Shown here in pieces: positions 1 through 11,621 of a stretch of DNA of 64,000 nucleotides. Position 1 is the first letter of the stretch. Every line of letters starts with the position of its first letter. The DNA is from Moniliophthora roreri (Eukaryota > Basidiomycota > Agaricomycetes > Agaricales > Marasmiaceae). Position numbers and translations under genes: made by a program. Location of the stretch: positions 1 through 64,000 of the forward strand of contig LATX02000177.1 in NCBI GenBank assembly GCA_001466705.2, written 5' to 3'. The notes beneath the pieces were generated by a model. It was not told the DNA's origin. It searched no databases and worked only from the letters and a program-made list of their open reading frames with translations.

Positions 1-1395
1 GCATTTAAGTTCCCAGATTCTGGACTAGCACTATTAGCAAAGTGAAGACTTGAGAGAGCTTGGTTCATGCTTGTATATTCAACAGTTCTCCTCTTGGCTG
101 CTCTTATAATGATTAATGTTGGAGCAATTCCCTAAGTATTCAGGTCAGCTAATAGCTAAAAAGAAATAATATCAAACATACAGCAATTTGGTACACAATA
201 AGCCAAAGTGAAAAAGGAAATGAACCATCATGATCTGGATCAGTCAATGTAGTGTAGATGGTGGCAATAATAACAAAAATGGAGTAGAGGATCCCACTCT
301 CAAGGCTATCACATTATGAGTGAGAACCATTTGCTGAACTGAGGGAGTTGAAAACATATATGATTGCTACAATTGTGTGATAATTGGTTCTAATTGCAGG
401 ACCCATATGTTTCTGTGCCTCATGGCTGATCCACCAAATATGACNTGACACCCATATTTGCCAACCAGAAAGCTTTATCTATAATACTGCCCTGGGTATA
501 AAGCCTCTGATTTGCAGGATTAGTATAGTTACTGATACCAATAGTTCCAAATGCAGAGGCAACAATTTCACAGACTGGTACCAGTTCCAGAATGAGCCCA
601 GTAACACAGTCAAATTGAGAGAAGACCTACTAGCTAGTGAAACCATAACAAAGATCATTGGGAATGCAATCCATTTGGATGAGCCCCAGATCACATAGCA
701 GCAGTGAAGCTGAACAGATTTTAAAATGAGTTGGAAATAAATGTGGTAGGATTACTATAAAGGACTTACCAGCATCAAATCTACCATAATCCTATCTCAA
801 GTGGATTAGCTAGTAATTCCAAACATATGAAGGAAGGGTGCTTACACTAAGTATAATGGCAGAACTATATCAAAGCAACTAAATAGAACAAGAACACTCT
901 CAGTTATGGCAAACCCACACAAGCAACCCTACATACACTATGATTGTCTTCACATTATCATGGTGCAAATATGCTAAACATAATGCCCAGTCCTGGTTTT
1001 TGCTGAATGTAAACTCTACGATTGCTTGTTGGGCATAGAGAAAAGTATTCACAACATTGAATGCACTTGTCAGGGATAAAAAGCCCTATTGTGAAGAATA
1101 TATAAAGTGCTTGGTTTTGGTGGTCTTGTTGGCAGATGAGAATGTGGAGTGAAATGATAAACAGGATGGTGTAGATGCCTCACATGGGTTACATGTCAGA
1201 TGCCTATAGCAACTGTGCTGAAGAGTTCAACTTTACCGTAAACATAAAGCATAACCTAGAGCAATAGAGGAATGCTAAGAAAGAGGAAATAAACAAGAAG
1301 AGAAAACATACAGTGAGATTCACTATTGGCTGCACCAGAATAAGGGTGACTGTATTGAAACATACAATATCTTCTGTTATAGTAGAGTTGGACAT
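1..1395 (-). pseudogene. Seven-helix membrane protein family, decayed copy A (runs off window start)
   Basis: Reading the minus strand from the ATG at 1395, the first 63 codons give a hydrophobic N-terminus beginning MSNSTITEDIV. Downstream, in shifting frames, come a CYVIWGSSKW block near 660-705, a VLLGS block near 630 and, after an apparent intron, GIAPTLIIIRA near 95-131. These resemble a large family of multi-spanning membrane proteins of unknown function in Agaricomycetes, recognised from memory. The copy has stops and frame changes, and an N at 445 where the inverted partner (19,026-21,630) carries extra sequence. It is therefore non-functional or mis-assembled. The family assignment is inferred from spaced short motifs; ligand and role are unknown. 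Confidence 0.5.
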
Positions 1396-1554
1396 AGTAT
1401 ACAGTCACAGTGCTAGAGTGCAATGGACTAGGCCTTGCTCTTTATATGCTTCAATTAAATTTTCTCTATAGCAAGATTTGAATCCTATCAAGATGTCATG
1501 TAAGGAGTGATGAGGTGAATCTGGAAAGCCTCTAATGTAGTCATTTCATCCATA

Positions 1555-1905
1555 ATGGAGCAAACATCCCAAGTAGCAACAGAATCAATCAGTATCATTA
1601 CATTAAAATCTCCACAGATTAATGAAAGATGCTGCTCTTGCTTTGATGAGAAACTTGAACCTTTGCCATTGCCTTCTGTAGACTACACGTATTGTACTGT
1701 AATCCTGAAGAGGAGTGACACATATAAAAATCTTCTAAAGCCTCCCAAAGGGATGACACTACTTGGACATCAGCTCTTTCTGGGCCTCCAGTGGAAAAAT
1801 GAGAGACAGAAGGTAGTGTCTGTTTGTTTCAACGTCAGAAATAAACTGGCTGTCATGATTGATATATTGAGGCTTCTGATCTCTACTGATCTGCTCAATT
1901 CTTGA
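1555..1905 (+). pseudogene. Unrecognised ORF, divergent to the membrane-protein pseudogene
   Basis: This open frame of 116 codons starts MEQTSQVATESISIITLKSP. It has a diverged counterpart in the inverted partner segment at 18,663-18,884 on the minus strand, where the protein frame is still recognisable. It lies head-to-head with membrane-protein copy A, 160 bp from that start codon. I recognise no domain. It may be only conserved flanking DNA of the duplicated segment; the partial frame conservation is weak evidence for a former gene. Confidence 0.25.
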
Positions 1906-1921
1906 GTCTGGCTAGAATGGG

Positions 1922-3837
1922 GATTTTTGAAGTTCTATCTTTAGGATACATCAGGATACATCATGACCAGGCTGCTGTCAGTTTGCCTACCTCCTTGTTG
2001 GACATGGTGGCTAGTTACAGTGTGAGGGATGTGTGGAGTGCTCAAAGAGAATGAACTTGATTAGAAATATGTACATCTAGAGTCCTTCTGACTTCACTGC
2101 TGAGATCAGCCTAGTATCAGAAGGATAAACAGAAATGACATGTCAAAAGACTATGGCTTCCTCATTGAAGCTCAAGGTATGAGAAAAGATCTGTGCTATT
2201 TTAAACAACTACCTCCTTTTCAAGTACCCAAGGAAGCATGGCAGGTCAGGCAAGTGCTGGCAGTAGCACTACTCCAGTGAGGAAATTTTCAGGTGTAAGG
2301 GCTGATATTGTCACCCAACCAAGCTCAACAATGTTGTTGAAGGCAATTGACATACATCAGGACCTCAAAAATGTTTTTCTTTGCATAGCAAGGACCAGAG
2401 AAATTGACCAGAAAATGAGCTGGACACAACTCAACTTAATGATTTTGATCAGGACCTTCAAATCATGAGCTGTCCAACAGAAAAACTCTACTGGTACCCT
2501 TTCCCAATGCAATAATTCAGAAACATGCAATGGTATTCAAGTACATGTATATAGAGAACAACAGTAATAAAAGTAAGAGTGTACATTCATACAATTTGGT
2601 GTGTGTTGTGATGTTTAAATCAAATCTCAACCACAATACCTTCAAAATAACTCAAACCACTTCTCCCTCATACACCCCTGCATAAATGCTGTCCAATGAA
2701 TCAATAAAAAAAGGTGAGCAGGCCCCAATGAATGGTGGCCACCACCATGACCAACCCTGGGGCCTCACACCACTTTTCTCTCATCTTCTCCAAGCACCCT
2801 TGCACAAATATTATCTGATGAAGTGACATCTTATTCTTGTCATCTCCCTTGACAAACCTAAATATCATAGTTCCAAAAGCATTCTATTGATTTGCCTCCT
2901 TGCTGATCCACTTCCTTGTCAGTCCTCTGCCTCCAATCCAAAGTCTGGTATTTAGATAGAATAGATGAGAGAATGAATGACTCAAGTTCATTATATGTCA
3001 TTAAATTGGCTTGCATAGTTGGCTATGGAAGACCTGTGAACACTAGCAAACTGGATATGTTTTTCACATCTATAGCTGAGAAAGATGTTCTAACACAAAT
3101 TGTATAGGCCTGGGGGTTGGGGACAATACATGCATGAAGAGGGCTGAAATGGTAGCTCTTCAGTGCAGGGGACCCATTTAGGACTAGCTGGGTTCCGATT
3201 TGATGGCATGAGGTATGGGTATGCCTGCCTCCTTTGTCCAAAACTGGTCTGCTGAACCATCTGTCTTCCTCAGCTCTTTCTCTCTCTTTGTGCCTCTTCA
3301 CTCCTCTTCCTTGTCTCCTCTCTAACCAGCCTCTCAGCATGTAACTGCTTTGCAAGAACCTCATGCTCAAACACATCTCTCAAGTAGGCTGAGTGATTGA
3401 ACGAGTGTTAGAACTATGATTTTGGATGTGACTGGCTGAGAAGTGAATGTCTTGATCAGTTGATATGAGCATCCTCACCATTGACATCCTAGCATCATGA
3501 TCTAGTATCATCCAACATGCCACTGGCAGAATGTCCAAAGTGAGAAGAGTTGATGTTCCGTCACACCTGAGTCTGTGGGAGCCTTTACAGAAAAGAAAGG
3601 ATTCTGTTGGAATGTTCTGAAGGTTTGCCAGAGGTCAGCAGTTTTCCGCTTTTGCATCACATTCTCAAATATCTGGCACACGGAAGAAGACAAGAGAAGC
3701 AGCAAGACCACTCAGAGTAGTAGTTTGCTCCACCATGAAAGTAAGTACTTCTACATTAGCAAATCAAACACCTAATGATCATGGCAGAAAATGACCAAAA
3801 TACATTATTACCTATTTTGGCCTTGATAATGGCAGAA
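1922..3837. repeat. Tandem duplication, unit 1 (period 1,917 bp)
   Basis: The unit beginning GATTTTTGAAGTTC recurs at 3839 with a constant offset of 1,917. It ends ...GGCAGAA directly before the N at 3838. The two units are nearly identical, with substitutions clustered at about 2,585-2,905 of unit 1. The short open frames inside (for example 2,238-2,468 plus and 3,023-3,376 minus) are duplicated too, match no family I know, and are not called as genes. Part of the unit (about 2,130-2,665) occurs a third time, inverted, at 15,640-16,148. Confidence 0.9.
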
Positions 3838-3838
3838 N
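3838..3838. other. Single N at duplication junction (probable contig join)
   Basis: The N sits exactly between the two 1,917-bp units. Other Ns at 30406, 31054, 54640, 55576 and 57365 also sit where homology jumps between repeat copies. This suggests gaps of unknown length written as one base. Confidence 0.75.
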
Positions 3839-5754
3839 GATTTTTGAAGTTCTATCTTTAGGATACATCAGGATACATCATGACCAGGCTGCTGTCAGTT
3901 TGCCTACCTCCTTGTTGGACATGGTGGCTAGTTACAGTGTGAGGGATGTGTGGAGTGCTCAAAGAGAATGAACTTGATTAGAAATATGTACATCTAGAGT
4001 CCTTCTGACTTCACTGCTGAGATCAGCCTAGTATCAGAAGGATAAACAGAAATGACATGTCAAAAGACTATGGCTTCCTCATTGAAGCTCAAGGTATGAG
4101 AAAAGATCTGTGCTATTTTAAACAACTACCTCCTTTTCAAGTACCCAAGGAAGCATGGCAGGTCAGGCAAGTGCTGGCAGTAGCACTACTCCAGTGAGGA
4201 AATTTTCAGGTGTAAGGGCTGATATTGTCACCCAACCAAGCTCAACAATGTTGTTGAAGGCAATTGACATACATCAGGACCTCAAAAATGTTTTTCTTTG
4301 CATAGCAAGGACCAGAGAAATTGACCAGAAAATGAGCTGGACACAACTCAACTTAATGATTTTGATCAGGACCTTCAAATCATGAGCTGTCCAACAGAAA
4401 AACTCTACTGGTACCCTTTCCCAATGCAATAATTCAGAAACATGCAATGGTATTCAAGTACATGTATATAGAGAACAACAGTAATAAAAGTAAGAGTGTA
4501 CATTGATACAATTTGGTGTGTGTTGTGACATTTAAATCAAATCTCAACCATGATACCTTCAAAATAACTCAAACCACTTCTCCCTCATACACCCCTCTAT
4601 AAATGCTGTCCAATGAATCAATAAAAAAAGGTGAGCAGGCTCCAATGAATGGTGGCCACCACCATGACCAACTCTGGGGCCTCACACCACTTTTCTCTCA
4701 TCTTCTCCAAGCACCCCTGCACAAATATTATCTGATGAAGTGACATCTTATCCTTGTCATCTCCCTTGACAAACCTAAATATCATATTTCCAAAAGCATT
4801 CCATTGATTCGCCTCCTTGTTGATCCACTTCCTTGTCAGTCCTCTGCCTCCAATCCAAAGTCTGGTATTTAGATAGAATAGATGAGAGAATGAATGACTC
4901 AAGTTCATTATATGTCATTAAATTGGCTTGCATAGTTGGCTATGGAAGACCTGTGAACACTAGCAAACTGGATATGTTTTTCACATCTATAGCTGAGAAA
5001 GATGTTCTAACACAAATTGTATAGGCCTGGGGGTTGGGGACAATACATGCATGAAGAGGGCTGAAATGGTAGCTCTTCAGTGCAGGGGACCCATTTAGGA
5101 CTAGCTGGGTTCCGATTTGATGGCATGAGGTATGGGTATGCCTGCCTCCTTTGTCCAAAACTGGTCTGCTGAACCATCTGTCTTCCTCAGCTCTTTCTCT
5201 CTCTTTGTGCCTCTTCACTCCTCTTCCTTGTCTCCTCTCTAACCAGCCTCTCAGCATGTAACTGCTTTGCAAGAACCTCATGCTCAAACACATCTCTCAA
5301 GTAGGCTGAGTGATTGAACGAGTGTTAGAACTATGATTTTGGATGTGACTGGCTGAGAAGTGAATGTCTTGATCAGTTGATATGAGCATCCTCACCATTG
5401 ACATCCTAGCATCATGATCTAGTATCATCCAACATGCCACTGGCAGAATGTCCAAAGTGAGAAGAGTTGATGTTCCGTCACACCTGAGTCTGTGGGAGCC
5501 TTTACAGAAAAGAAAGGATTCTGTTGGAATGTTCTGAAGGTTTGCCAGAGGTCAGCAGTTTTCCGCTTTTGCATCACATTCTCAAATATCTGGCACACGG
5601 AAGAAGACAAGAGAAGCAGCAAGACCACTCAGAGTAGTAGTTTGCTCCACCATGAAAGTAAGTACTTCTACATTAGCAAATCAAACACCTAATGATCATG
5701 GCAGAAAATGACCAAAATACATTATTACCTATTTTGGCCTTGATAATGGCAGAA
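3839..5754. repeat. Tandem duplication, unit 2
   Basis: Second copy of the 1,917-bp unit. It ends ...GGCAGAA at 5754 and then runs without interruption into unique-looking sequence. Differences from unit 1 are confined to about 4,502-4,822. That pattern would fit two haplotypes of one locus, a recent duplication with patchy conversion, or contig ends that overlap and were not merged. Confidence 0.9.
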
Positions 5755-6370
5755 AACAGACCCCACCTAGTGGTCATGGAAGATCATGGGCAATATGGGT
5801 GATCATTCATTTTGCCCATGATCACCCATTTCCACCATTATCATCCATTTTGCCCATGATTGCCCATTTTCATGGGAGTTGGCCGGACAGAGAAAATGTA
5901 TACTGCCACCTGACAGTATCAAACCAGTGACACCAGTGTTGCTTTGTAAGCCAACACAGGAGCTCAGGCCGCAACATAACTACTGTGCCAAAGTGCCATA
6001 TAACATTTTAGTGTACACAGTACAATATATCCTCCCACCTCCACAGCTAATTTAGGGAAAACCTGCATCCCCCCAGCCTTGGTTAGTGTTTTTATCAGTC
6101 AGAACATTAACCAATAAGTCCTCTCTACCATAAAGACCCCTCTCTCTGTGTTTTAGAAGGCAGAAAAAAATTGAGTCTTATGATCCTCCATTTTCTTCCA
6201 TTTTTGCCCATGATCAGCAACTGAAATCATTTCTGCCCATTTTCTTCCATTTTCTTCCATGATCATTGACCAAAATCAATTTTTCTCATTATCCACTATG
6301 CTCATTGACCAAAATCATTTTTGTCTATTATTGTACATGATATAGACCAAACTAGATAATCATCCATGCT
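5755..6370. repeat. Degenerate CCCATGATC / CCATTTT-rich repeat region
   Basis: The stretch is built from variants of TTGCCCATGATC, CCCATTTTC and GACCAAAATCA in both orientations, at about 5,790-5,875 and 6,185-6,345. It holds no supportable gene. The tRNA-like segment at 5,901-6,001 lies between the two arrays. Confidence 0.6.
5901..6001 (-). repeat. tRNA-like segment, candidate SINE head
   Basis: On the minus strand a box A-like TTGGCACAGTAGTTATG (about 5,977-5,995) is followed about 60 bp later by a box B-like TGGTTTGATAC (about 5,913-5,926). The spacing suits an internal pol III promoter. The acceptor stem does not pair well, so this is not called as a functional tRNA. It may be a decayed tRNA-derived SINE. 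Confidence 0.35.
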
Positions 6371-6768
6371 CATTAGCTGCACGATTTGCTGATGTAGTAG
6401 CTCCAGGAAAGAAAAGAGAAAAACTACCGACTCAGATAGCGGCTTATTGACATTCAGATTCCAGCAACCTTCAAGTTACACAACTGTACACCTCTTAGAA
6501 TCCATCAGCATTGGATGAAAGTGATGAAAGTGCTTACAACTGGAAGAAGTACAGAAACAAATGAAAGTAAGAACAACACCTTGGTACATTGTGCCGTGCA
6601 TTTCTCAACGTTATAAAGTACAATATTCTGACTTTCATCTTAGTCGCAAGACATTCTTTTCTTGCAGATTAAGAACGTTCATTTGATTAATGGAGAAAGT
6701 ACACAATTCTATATTACAATCGGAGCCAACAAATTACATGTGCCTGTCATCAACACCTTGCCCCCCGT

Positions 6769-7317
6769 TTATAACTTTGCAAAAGCACCAGCCTTTTCAA
6801 AGGCACAAATTTGCATAGCAGACACCTGACTAACAGCCCCCTTATTCTGCTTTTCAGGCTTCTCCTGTGTGATTGCTCTTGCCATGAGTGACTCAACTTC
6901 AAGTGCAGACCCAAAAGACAAAGACCACCCAGCATCAGCATGCCCATATGAATGAACAATGGAACTGTACTCTTTCCCAGTATTTGGCTTGTGCAACTCA
7001 CGCTCTACATGGGTGTCGCCTTTACATGCTGGGCAAAGGCCTTTGGCTATTGGATATGCAGGATCAGTGTATGTTAGGTCGAGCTCGCCCAAAAATCCCT
7101 TGGCATTCTTCACCATGATCTTGATTTTGGGGTTGGTTTCATCAAAGTTGAGATTAGAGTTGTCTGGTTCAGCAAAGCCACTGACGTAGAGGATTTTATT
7201 GTTGCGAGGGAGAATGAAACAACACATCTCTCTTCCTTTCCTCATGGCCAGGTATGTTATAGGCACATCTCCATCGTGGGAAACGTACTGATTCCTCTGT
7301 TTATTTCTTTGACGCAC
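6769..7317 (-). pseudogene. D-amino-acid oxidase, C-terminal fragment
   Basis: The minus-strand frame encodes the C-terminal third of a FAD-dependent D-amino-acid oxidase. In order it shows the FILPRNNKIL strand, a GFAEP segment, YPIAKGLCPAC (family: YPxxxGLRPxR), HVEREL, and the diagnostic SSIVHSYGHADAGWSLSFG. Intact enzymes oxidise D-amino acids to imino acids with FAD, usually in peroxisomes. Two conserved arginines read as cysteine (GLCPAC), typical C-to-T changes at CGN codons. No N-terminal half lies upstream on this strand. The matching N-terminal and middle part is on the opposite strand at 9,138-14,191, whose homology stops near the point where this fragment starts. It is either one gene split by an inversion or remains of two paralogues. 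The tail after about 6,900 may not be native. Confidence 0.85.
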
Positions 7318-9137
7318 TGCTAGACCCCTTCGAACTTGTGGAAAAAAAGTGCATTCACTTGCAAAACTAATTTGTCATGGGTATACTTGTCATCTGGCTT
7401 AACAATCACTGCAGCACTAACCTTGCCATTCAGATAGGCCCTTTTTCCACGTATGATAAAGGCAAATATCAGGCTTCTTGATCGTTTCAGTCAGCAAACT
7501 GAACATCTTCCTATTGGTGTTTACATGTACTCAGGAGTACTCCATACTAGTGAAGCCTACCAAGTAATGAATTTCCTTGACGGTTTGTGACTTTGTCATC
7601 ATGTCATCTCCATTGGAAACTTTACTGATGTTCCATTTGCCAGTAGGTGTTGCAGTATTACATTGGGTCAATGGCTTGCATGTCAAAGGGTTCACAGGCT
7701 ACTTCCTAGTGAGTAGTGTTCTTATGAATGTAGTATAGACAAAAAATAAAAGATGTTTGCATTCATCAGAGCTTGTTGTGATACCTGTAGTACCTTTAGG
7801 AATACCCAACACTTGCTCCAAACCCAATGGTGCTTGAGCGTTTACCAGTTACCTTTACTCGTCATATCATATGGTACATATTGCATTGATCAGATTGAGG
7901 GTGAATATCAGAAACACCTCCAAAGCTCATTGCATCCCATCCAAGTCTTCGTACATACGGCCGTTCCTTGTCCAAAGATTCCTCAAAAGGTGTCTTGTGC
8001 AGCTGTATCCAGATCTATACAGTGTGCAGTGGCCTCTCATTTGTTCTCTTCTCACCCATTTCGTATCTAGCGACTGGCTACTTTTCAGTTACAGTATATC
8101 GGCTTGTAAAGCATGTATAGACGTCTTGTGATTGGGATTAGAGCGGGACAGAGCAAGGACAGACTTAGGGATACACACCGTGCCCGTTCTTGGCAGATGG
8201 CGTCAAACAGTACCAATTACCGTCCCATCAAGAAGACTTTGGACTCTGAGTACCACTGTGAACAGGACAGCTGTGTACTGTCGACAGACCAGCAAAAAGG
8301 TGTTAACGGGTTGAATGGGTTGGAGGGTGCTAGATGGGCTATCCGTCGATCCTGTCAGGCATGGCAAGACTCCTTGGGGTAATCAATTCTCAGTATTTTC
8401 AACCACATTTTCACAAGAAATTACTCACCAGGACCTTTAGTAAATGGAATATTAGCATTGACACTCACTTGGAGGCACCCAGAAGATGAAATTTCCACTT
8501 GCTAATTAAAAACACTCAAAGTCAGTTCTTTCCTACCATAAACGAAGTTCAAAGGGACTGATTATAGTCCAAATCACTGGAAAACAATATAGATCCCCAT
8601 TGAACACCCGTTGTTGGCCGTTTTATACTGTTCCAAATACTGTGCCATGCTGACTCAACCTAGGATGCTATCCATCTCACAGATGATTTGTGGCAAACTG
8701 TCGACAATTTGCCATTGAAAGCCTCAGCCCGTCAACGGCACGGTGCACATCTCTAGACAGACTGTGACTTGTCAGCTAGCATCTTTGGACCCCAACACCA
8801 CTGGAGTCCACAATTTATGGGAGATATATGTTCATGCATGCTTATTAACAGTATTAAGGCCAAGCACAAGCCTACTCATCCCATCATGCATGCTGTCAGT
8901 GTTAATTAATGTCCTCCAAAGCCTATTGCACACAAGCCATCTTGCATCGAATCCTGTCAAAATTTCGATCTGAGGGGTACTATCTAGTTCTGTTGCCTGC
9001 AGTACATGATGCTCCCGAGTGATTTCCAGATGCGGAGCCTTAACAAATGCTATAAAAGACCTTAATACTTTGTTGGGATCATTGTATTCTATGACCTTCA
9101 AACCCCATTCAAGTTCCACTGCTACTGGTAATCTACC
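7318..9137. other. No recognisable gene
   Basis: Several open frames under 120 codons occur on both strands (for example 7,753-8,070 plus, 8,113-8,382 plus and 8,832-9,191 minus), but none shows a family motif I know. The minus strand at about 7,330-7,690 has protein-like but broken frames. The segment is somewhat richer in CpG than its surroundings (for example about 8,130-8,370). The part just before 9,138 is the expected promoter region of the oxidase. Confidence 0.5.
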
Positions 9138-9324
9138 ATGTCTGGGAAACAAGAAACCTTCATCAACTTGGACCACACCCCAGCTAGTCAACCTGGTTCC
9201 ACTTCACCATGTGTCCTTGTCATTGGCGCAAGCATCATCAGCATGTCGACAGCTTGGACACTGCTTGACCATGGCTACTATGTCACTGTGGTAGCAGAGC
9301 ACTTTGCTACACATGATGGCCCAT

Positions 9325-9329
9325 GTCTG
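9325..9329 (+). repeat. Target-site duplication GTCTG, left copy
   Basis: These five bases directly precede the left LTR and are repeated at 13,462-13,466. Five bp is usual for Copia integrases. Confidence 0.85.
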
Positions 9330-9586
9330 TAAAGTGAAAAGGCACCTAGGTAAGACAGAGTCAATACAAGCTAGATACAGTAAATAGTAAGCATTAATGT
9401 AAGGAAATGATAATAGATAGAAGTATACCTCAGTTGGGTGATAATACAACTGAGGAAAGGAAGAAAGGAAGGCAGTTATGAAGTCCCCACCATACCGAGG
9501 TCACATGAGATTGCAAAGAATGGCGTGATAACTAAAGGGTCCAAGAAAAGTCTGTACATAGTCTGAAAGTCTGAGACATCCAAACA
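9330..9586 (-). repeat. Copia 3' LTR
   Basis: The LTR is 257 bp and aligns throughout with 13,204-13,461. Its plus-strand start is TAAAGTGAAAAGG where the partner has TGAAGTGAAAAGG, so the canonical TG has mutated to TA. It ends ...AAACA. The adjacent 9,587-9,594 reads, on the minus strand, as a purine-rich GAGGGGGAG, the expected polypurine tract. Confidence 0.88.
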
Positions 9587-9593
9587 CTCCCCC

Positions 9594-10785
9594 TCAGCAA
9601 GTACCCACAACTTCAAGACCAAGCATCTGAACCAAGTGAGAGTGAGCAGGTCCAGCAAAGCTCTTGGTGAAGATGTCAGCACAATTGTCTTGTGAGGGAA
9701 CATTCACAGTGACAATGTGTTGATCCTCAATGACAGCTTCACAAATCCAATAATATGACACCTTAACATGCTTATTGGAACCATTGATCTGCTCAGAGTT
9801 CATGTTTGCAATAGCAGCCTAGGAGTCAACATGGAAAGGTGTTGGAGCCTCTAGAGGGAAGCCAATCTGCTCCATGAGTTGGTGGAACCAGATGACTTCA
9901 CAACCACAAAGGTGAGCTGCATAGTACTCAGCTTCACTAGTCAAGGAAGCAGTGGCAGTCTGCTTTCTGGATCTCCAAGAAAAGCATCCCCTTCTCAGAA
10001 AAAGAGCATATCCTGAGACTGACCATCCATAATCCGGGTGGCCAGCAAAGTCGGAATCTGACCATGCAGTGACATCAAAGGACTTAGATGCACCACCCAA
10101 TGTGAGTGACAGATTTCTAGTGCTCTTCAAGTACCAAATGATCTGCTTCACAGCGGTCCAGTGGGCCTCACCAGGGTTCTGCATGAACTGAGCAACATGC
10201 TGGCAGGCATAGAAGATATCTGGCCTATTCATGACAGTGGCATGCATAATGGAGCCAACTGCTGACTGGTAGGGAACTTTGGCCATCGTGGACTGCTTCT
10301 CCAGAGTGGTAGGTGACTGTCTTGGAAAGTTTTGTACTATGCACAACAGGAGTAGGTGAGGGACAAGCTGATCCCAAACCAAAGTGCTCAACAATCAAGT
10401 CAATGTACAAAGACTGATTGAAGGAGATGGTACAAGCCGCTCTGTCTTGAGTGACAGTCATACCCAGCAGTTGAGAAATCTCCCCCTTATCAGAGATGAC
10501 AACATGCTTGCTAAGATTAGACTTCAACTCATCAAGAATAGACTTAGAGCTAGCAAACAGACCAAGATCATCAACATGAGAGGTAATGATGACAGTACCC
10601 TTCTCAGTGCGATGAACAAAGACACAGGGATCAGAGGGACATAGTTTGAAGCCAAGTGTGATGAGAGTCTCCTTGAGCTTCTGGTACCACAGGAAAGTGG
10701 ATTGACAAAGCCCATAGAGAGCTTTATGAAGAAGCCATACACAGTTCTTCTTTCTCTTCACTATATAACCAGGAGGTTGAGCCAT
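9594..10785 (-). pseudogene. Copia reverse transcriptase (C-terminal part) and RNase H
   Basis: The frame starts with the AQPPGY motif that normally lies in the middle of Copia RT, followed by ALYGLCQS and the catalytic HVDDL (about 10,563-10,578, family YVDDM/L). A frame change near 10,300 leads to the linker PYQSAVGSIMHATVMNRPDI and RNase H, with WSDSDFAGHPD, SWRSRKQ and the acidic SEAEYYA. A further change leads to the tail DNCADIFTKSFAGPAH. About the first 150 residues of RT are absent, so the polymerase cannot be functional. Confidence 0.88.
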
Positions 10786-11579
10786 TTGTTATGCACACTT
10801 TCATGCACATACACATAGGCTTTGCAGCCAAAAGGATGGAAATCACGGCCATGGGCTTTGGAACCAGTGAGAATCTGGTGAGCAGTCATCTCTTTCAAGC
10901 AATTGAGGCCTTGCATGGCACGATTGAGACAATAGCCAGCATAGCACCATGCTTCATTCCAGAGGAATGGAGGGAGCTTAGAGTTGATGAGCATAGTGCA
11001 AACAAGACCAGCAGAAGTGTGGTTAAAGCGTTCAGACACTCTATTTTGCTCTAGTGTGTGAGCAGAGGTCCAGGTGAAGGTGATACCCTTGAGCCAGAAC
11101 CAGTCACAAAGTGAAGCATTGACATACTTGCCACCAATATTGCTATGGAAGCACTTAAGCTTCTGGCCTGTAAGATGCTCGATCTTCCAAATCCACTCCT
11201 TTATCATGGATAACACCTCATTGGCAGTCTTCCGCTTCAGGAAATAAGACCAGTGAGTCCCAGAGGAATCGTCATTAAAGGTAATGACATAGCGGTTGCC
11301 ATTATAGCTGATGATAGGAGCTTTCCAAAGATCAGAGTGGATGAGTCCCAAGAACTCAGTACAACACTCCTTTTGGGAATGGAAGCTGATCCATGTCATC
11401 TTGCTCTTTATGCATGGTTCACAGATGAGGAGTTGAGAATTCAACTCCTTGTTCGAGATCTTCACACCATCAATCAAGCCAGCCTTCAACATAGGAATGA
11501 GAATAGAATAGCTGAGATGGGCAAGCCTCGCATGGAGCTCCTCAAGAGTAGAGGCATACTCACGGGTGAGGAAGACCAC
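10786..11579 (-). pseudogene. Copia integrase
   Basis: The H-H-C-C zinc-binding region (HARLAHLSY ... CEPCIKSK) is followed by the core. The first acidic residue is in IHSDLWKAP. The second should be in a SDNGGEF-like motif but reads FHSNIGGKY, so that aspartate is asparagine. The glutamate is in RVSERFNHT. The frame is open for 272 codons and ends in a HPFGCKAYVYV-type C-terminus that runs straight into RT, showing the internal deletion. The enzyme is catalytically dead by the D-to-N change. Confidence 0.85.
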
Positions 11580-11621
11580 ATCTGGTGTAGATGAATCCAG
11601 AGAGTCAAGAGTGTAGAGGCG

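Noticed and set aside
1204..1395. Gene called only from this short ORF
   Set aside because: It is just the N-terminal segment of a larger broken membrane-protein gene, annotated as one pseudogene instead.
2238..2468. 76-codon ORF, identical in both tandem units
   Set aside because: Identity only reflects the recent duplication; the inverted third copy at about 15,830-16,060 does not keep the frame, and no domain is recognised.
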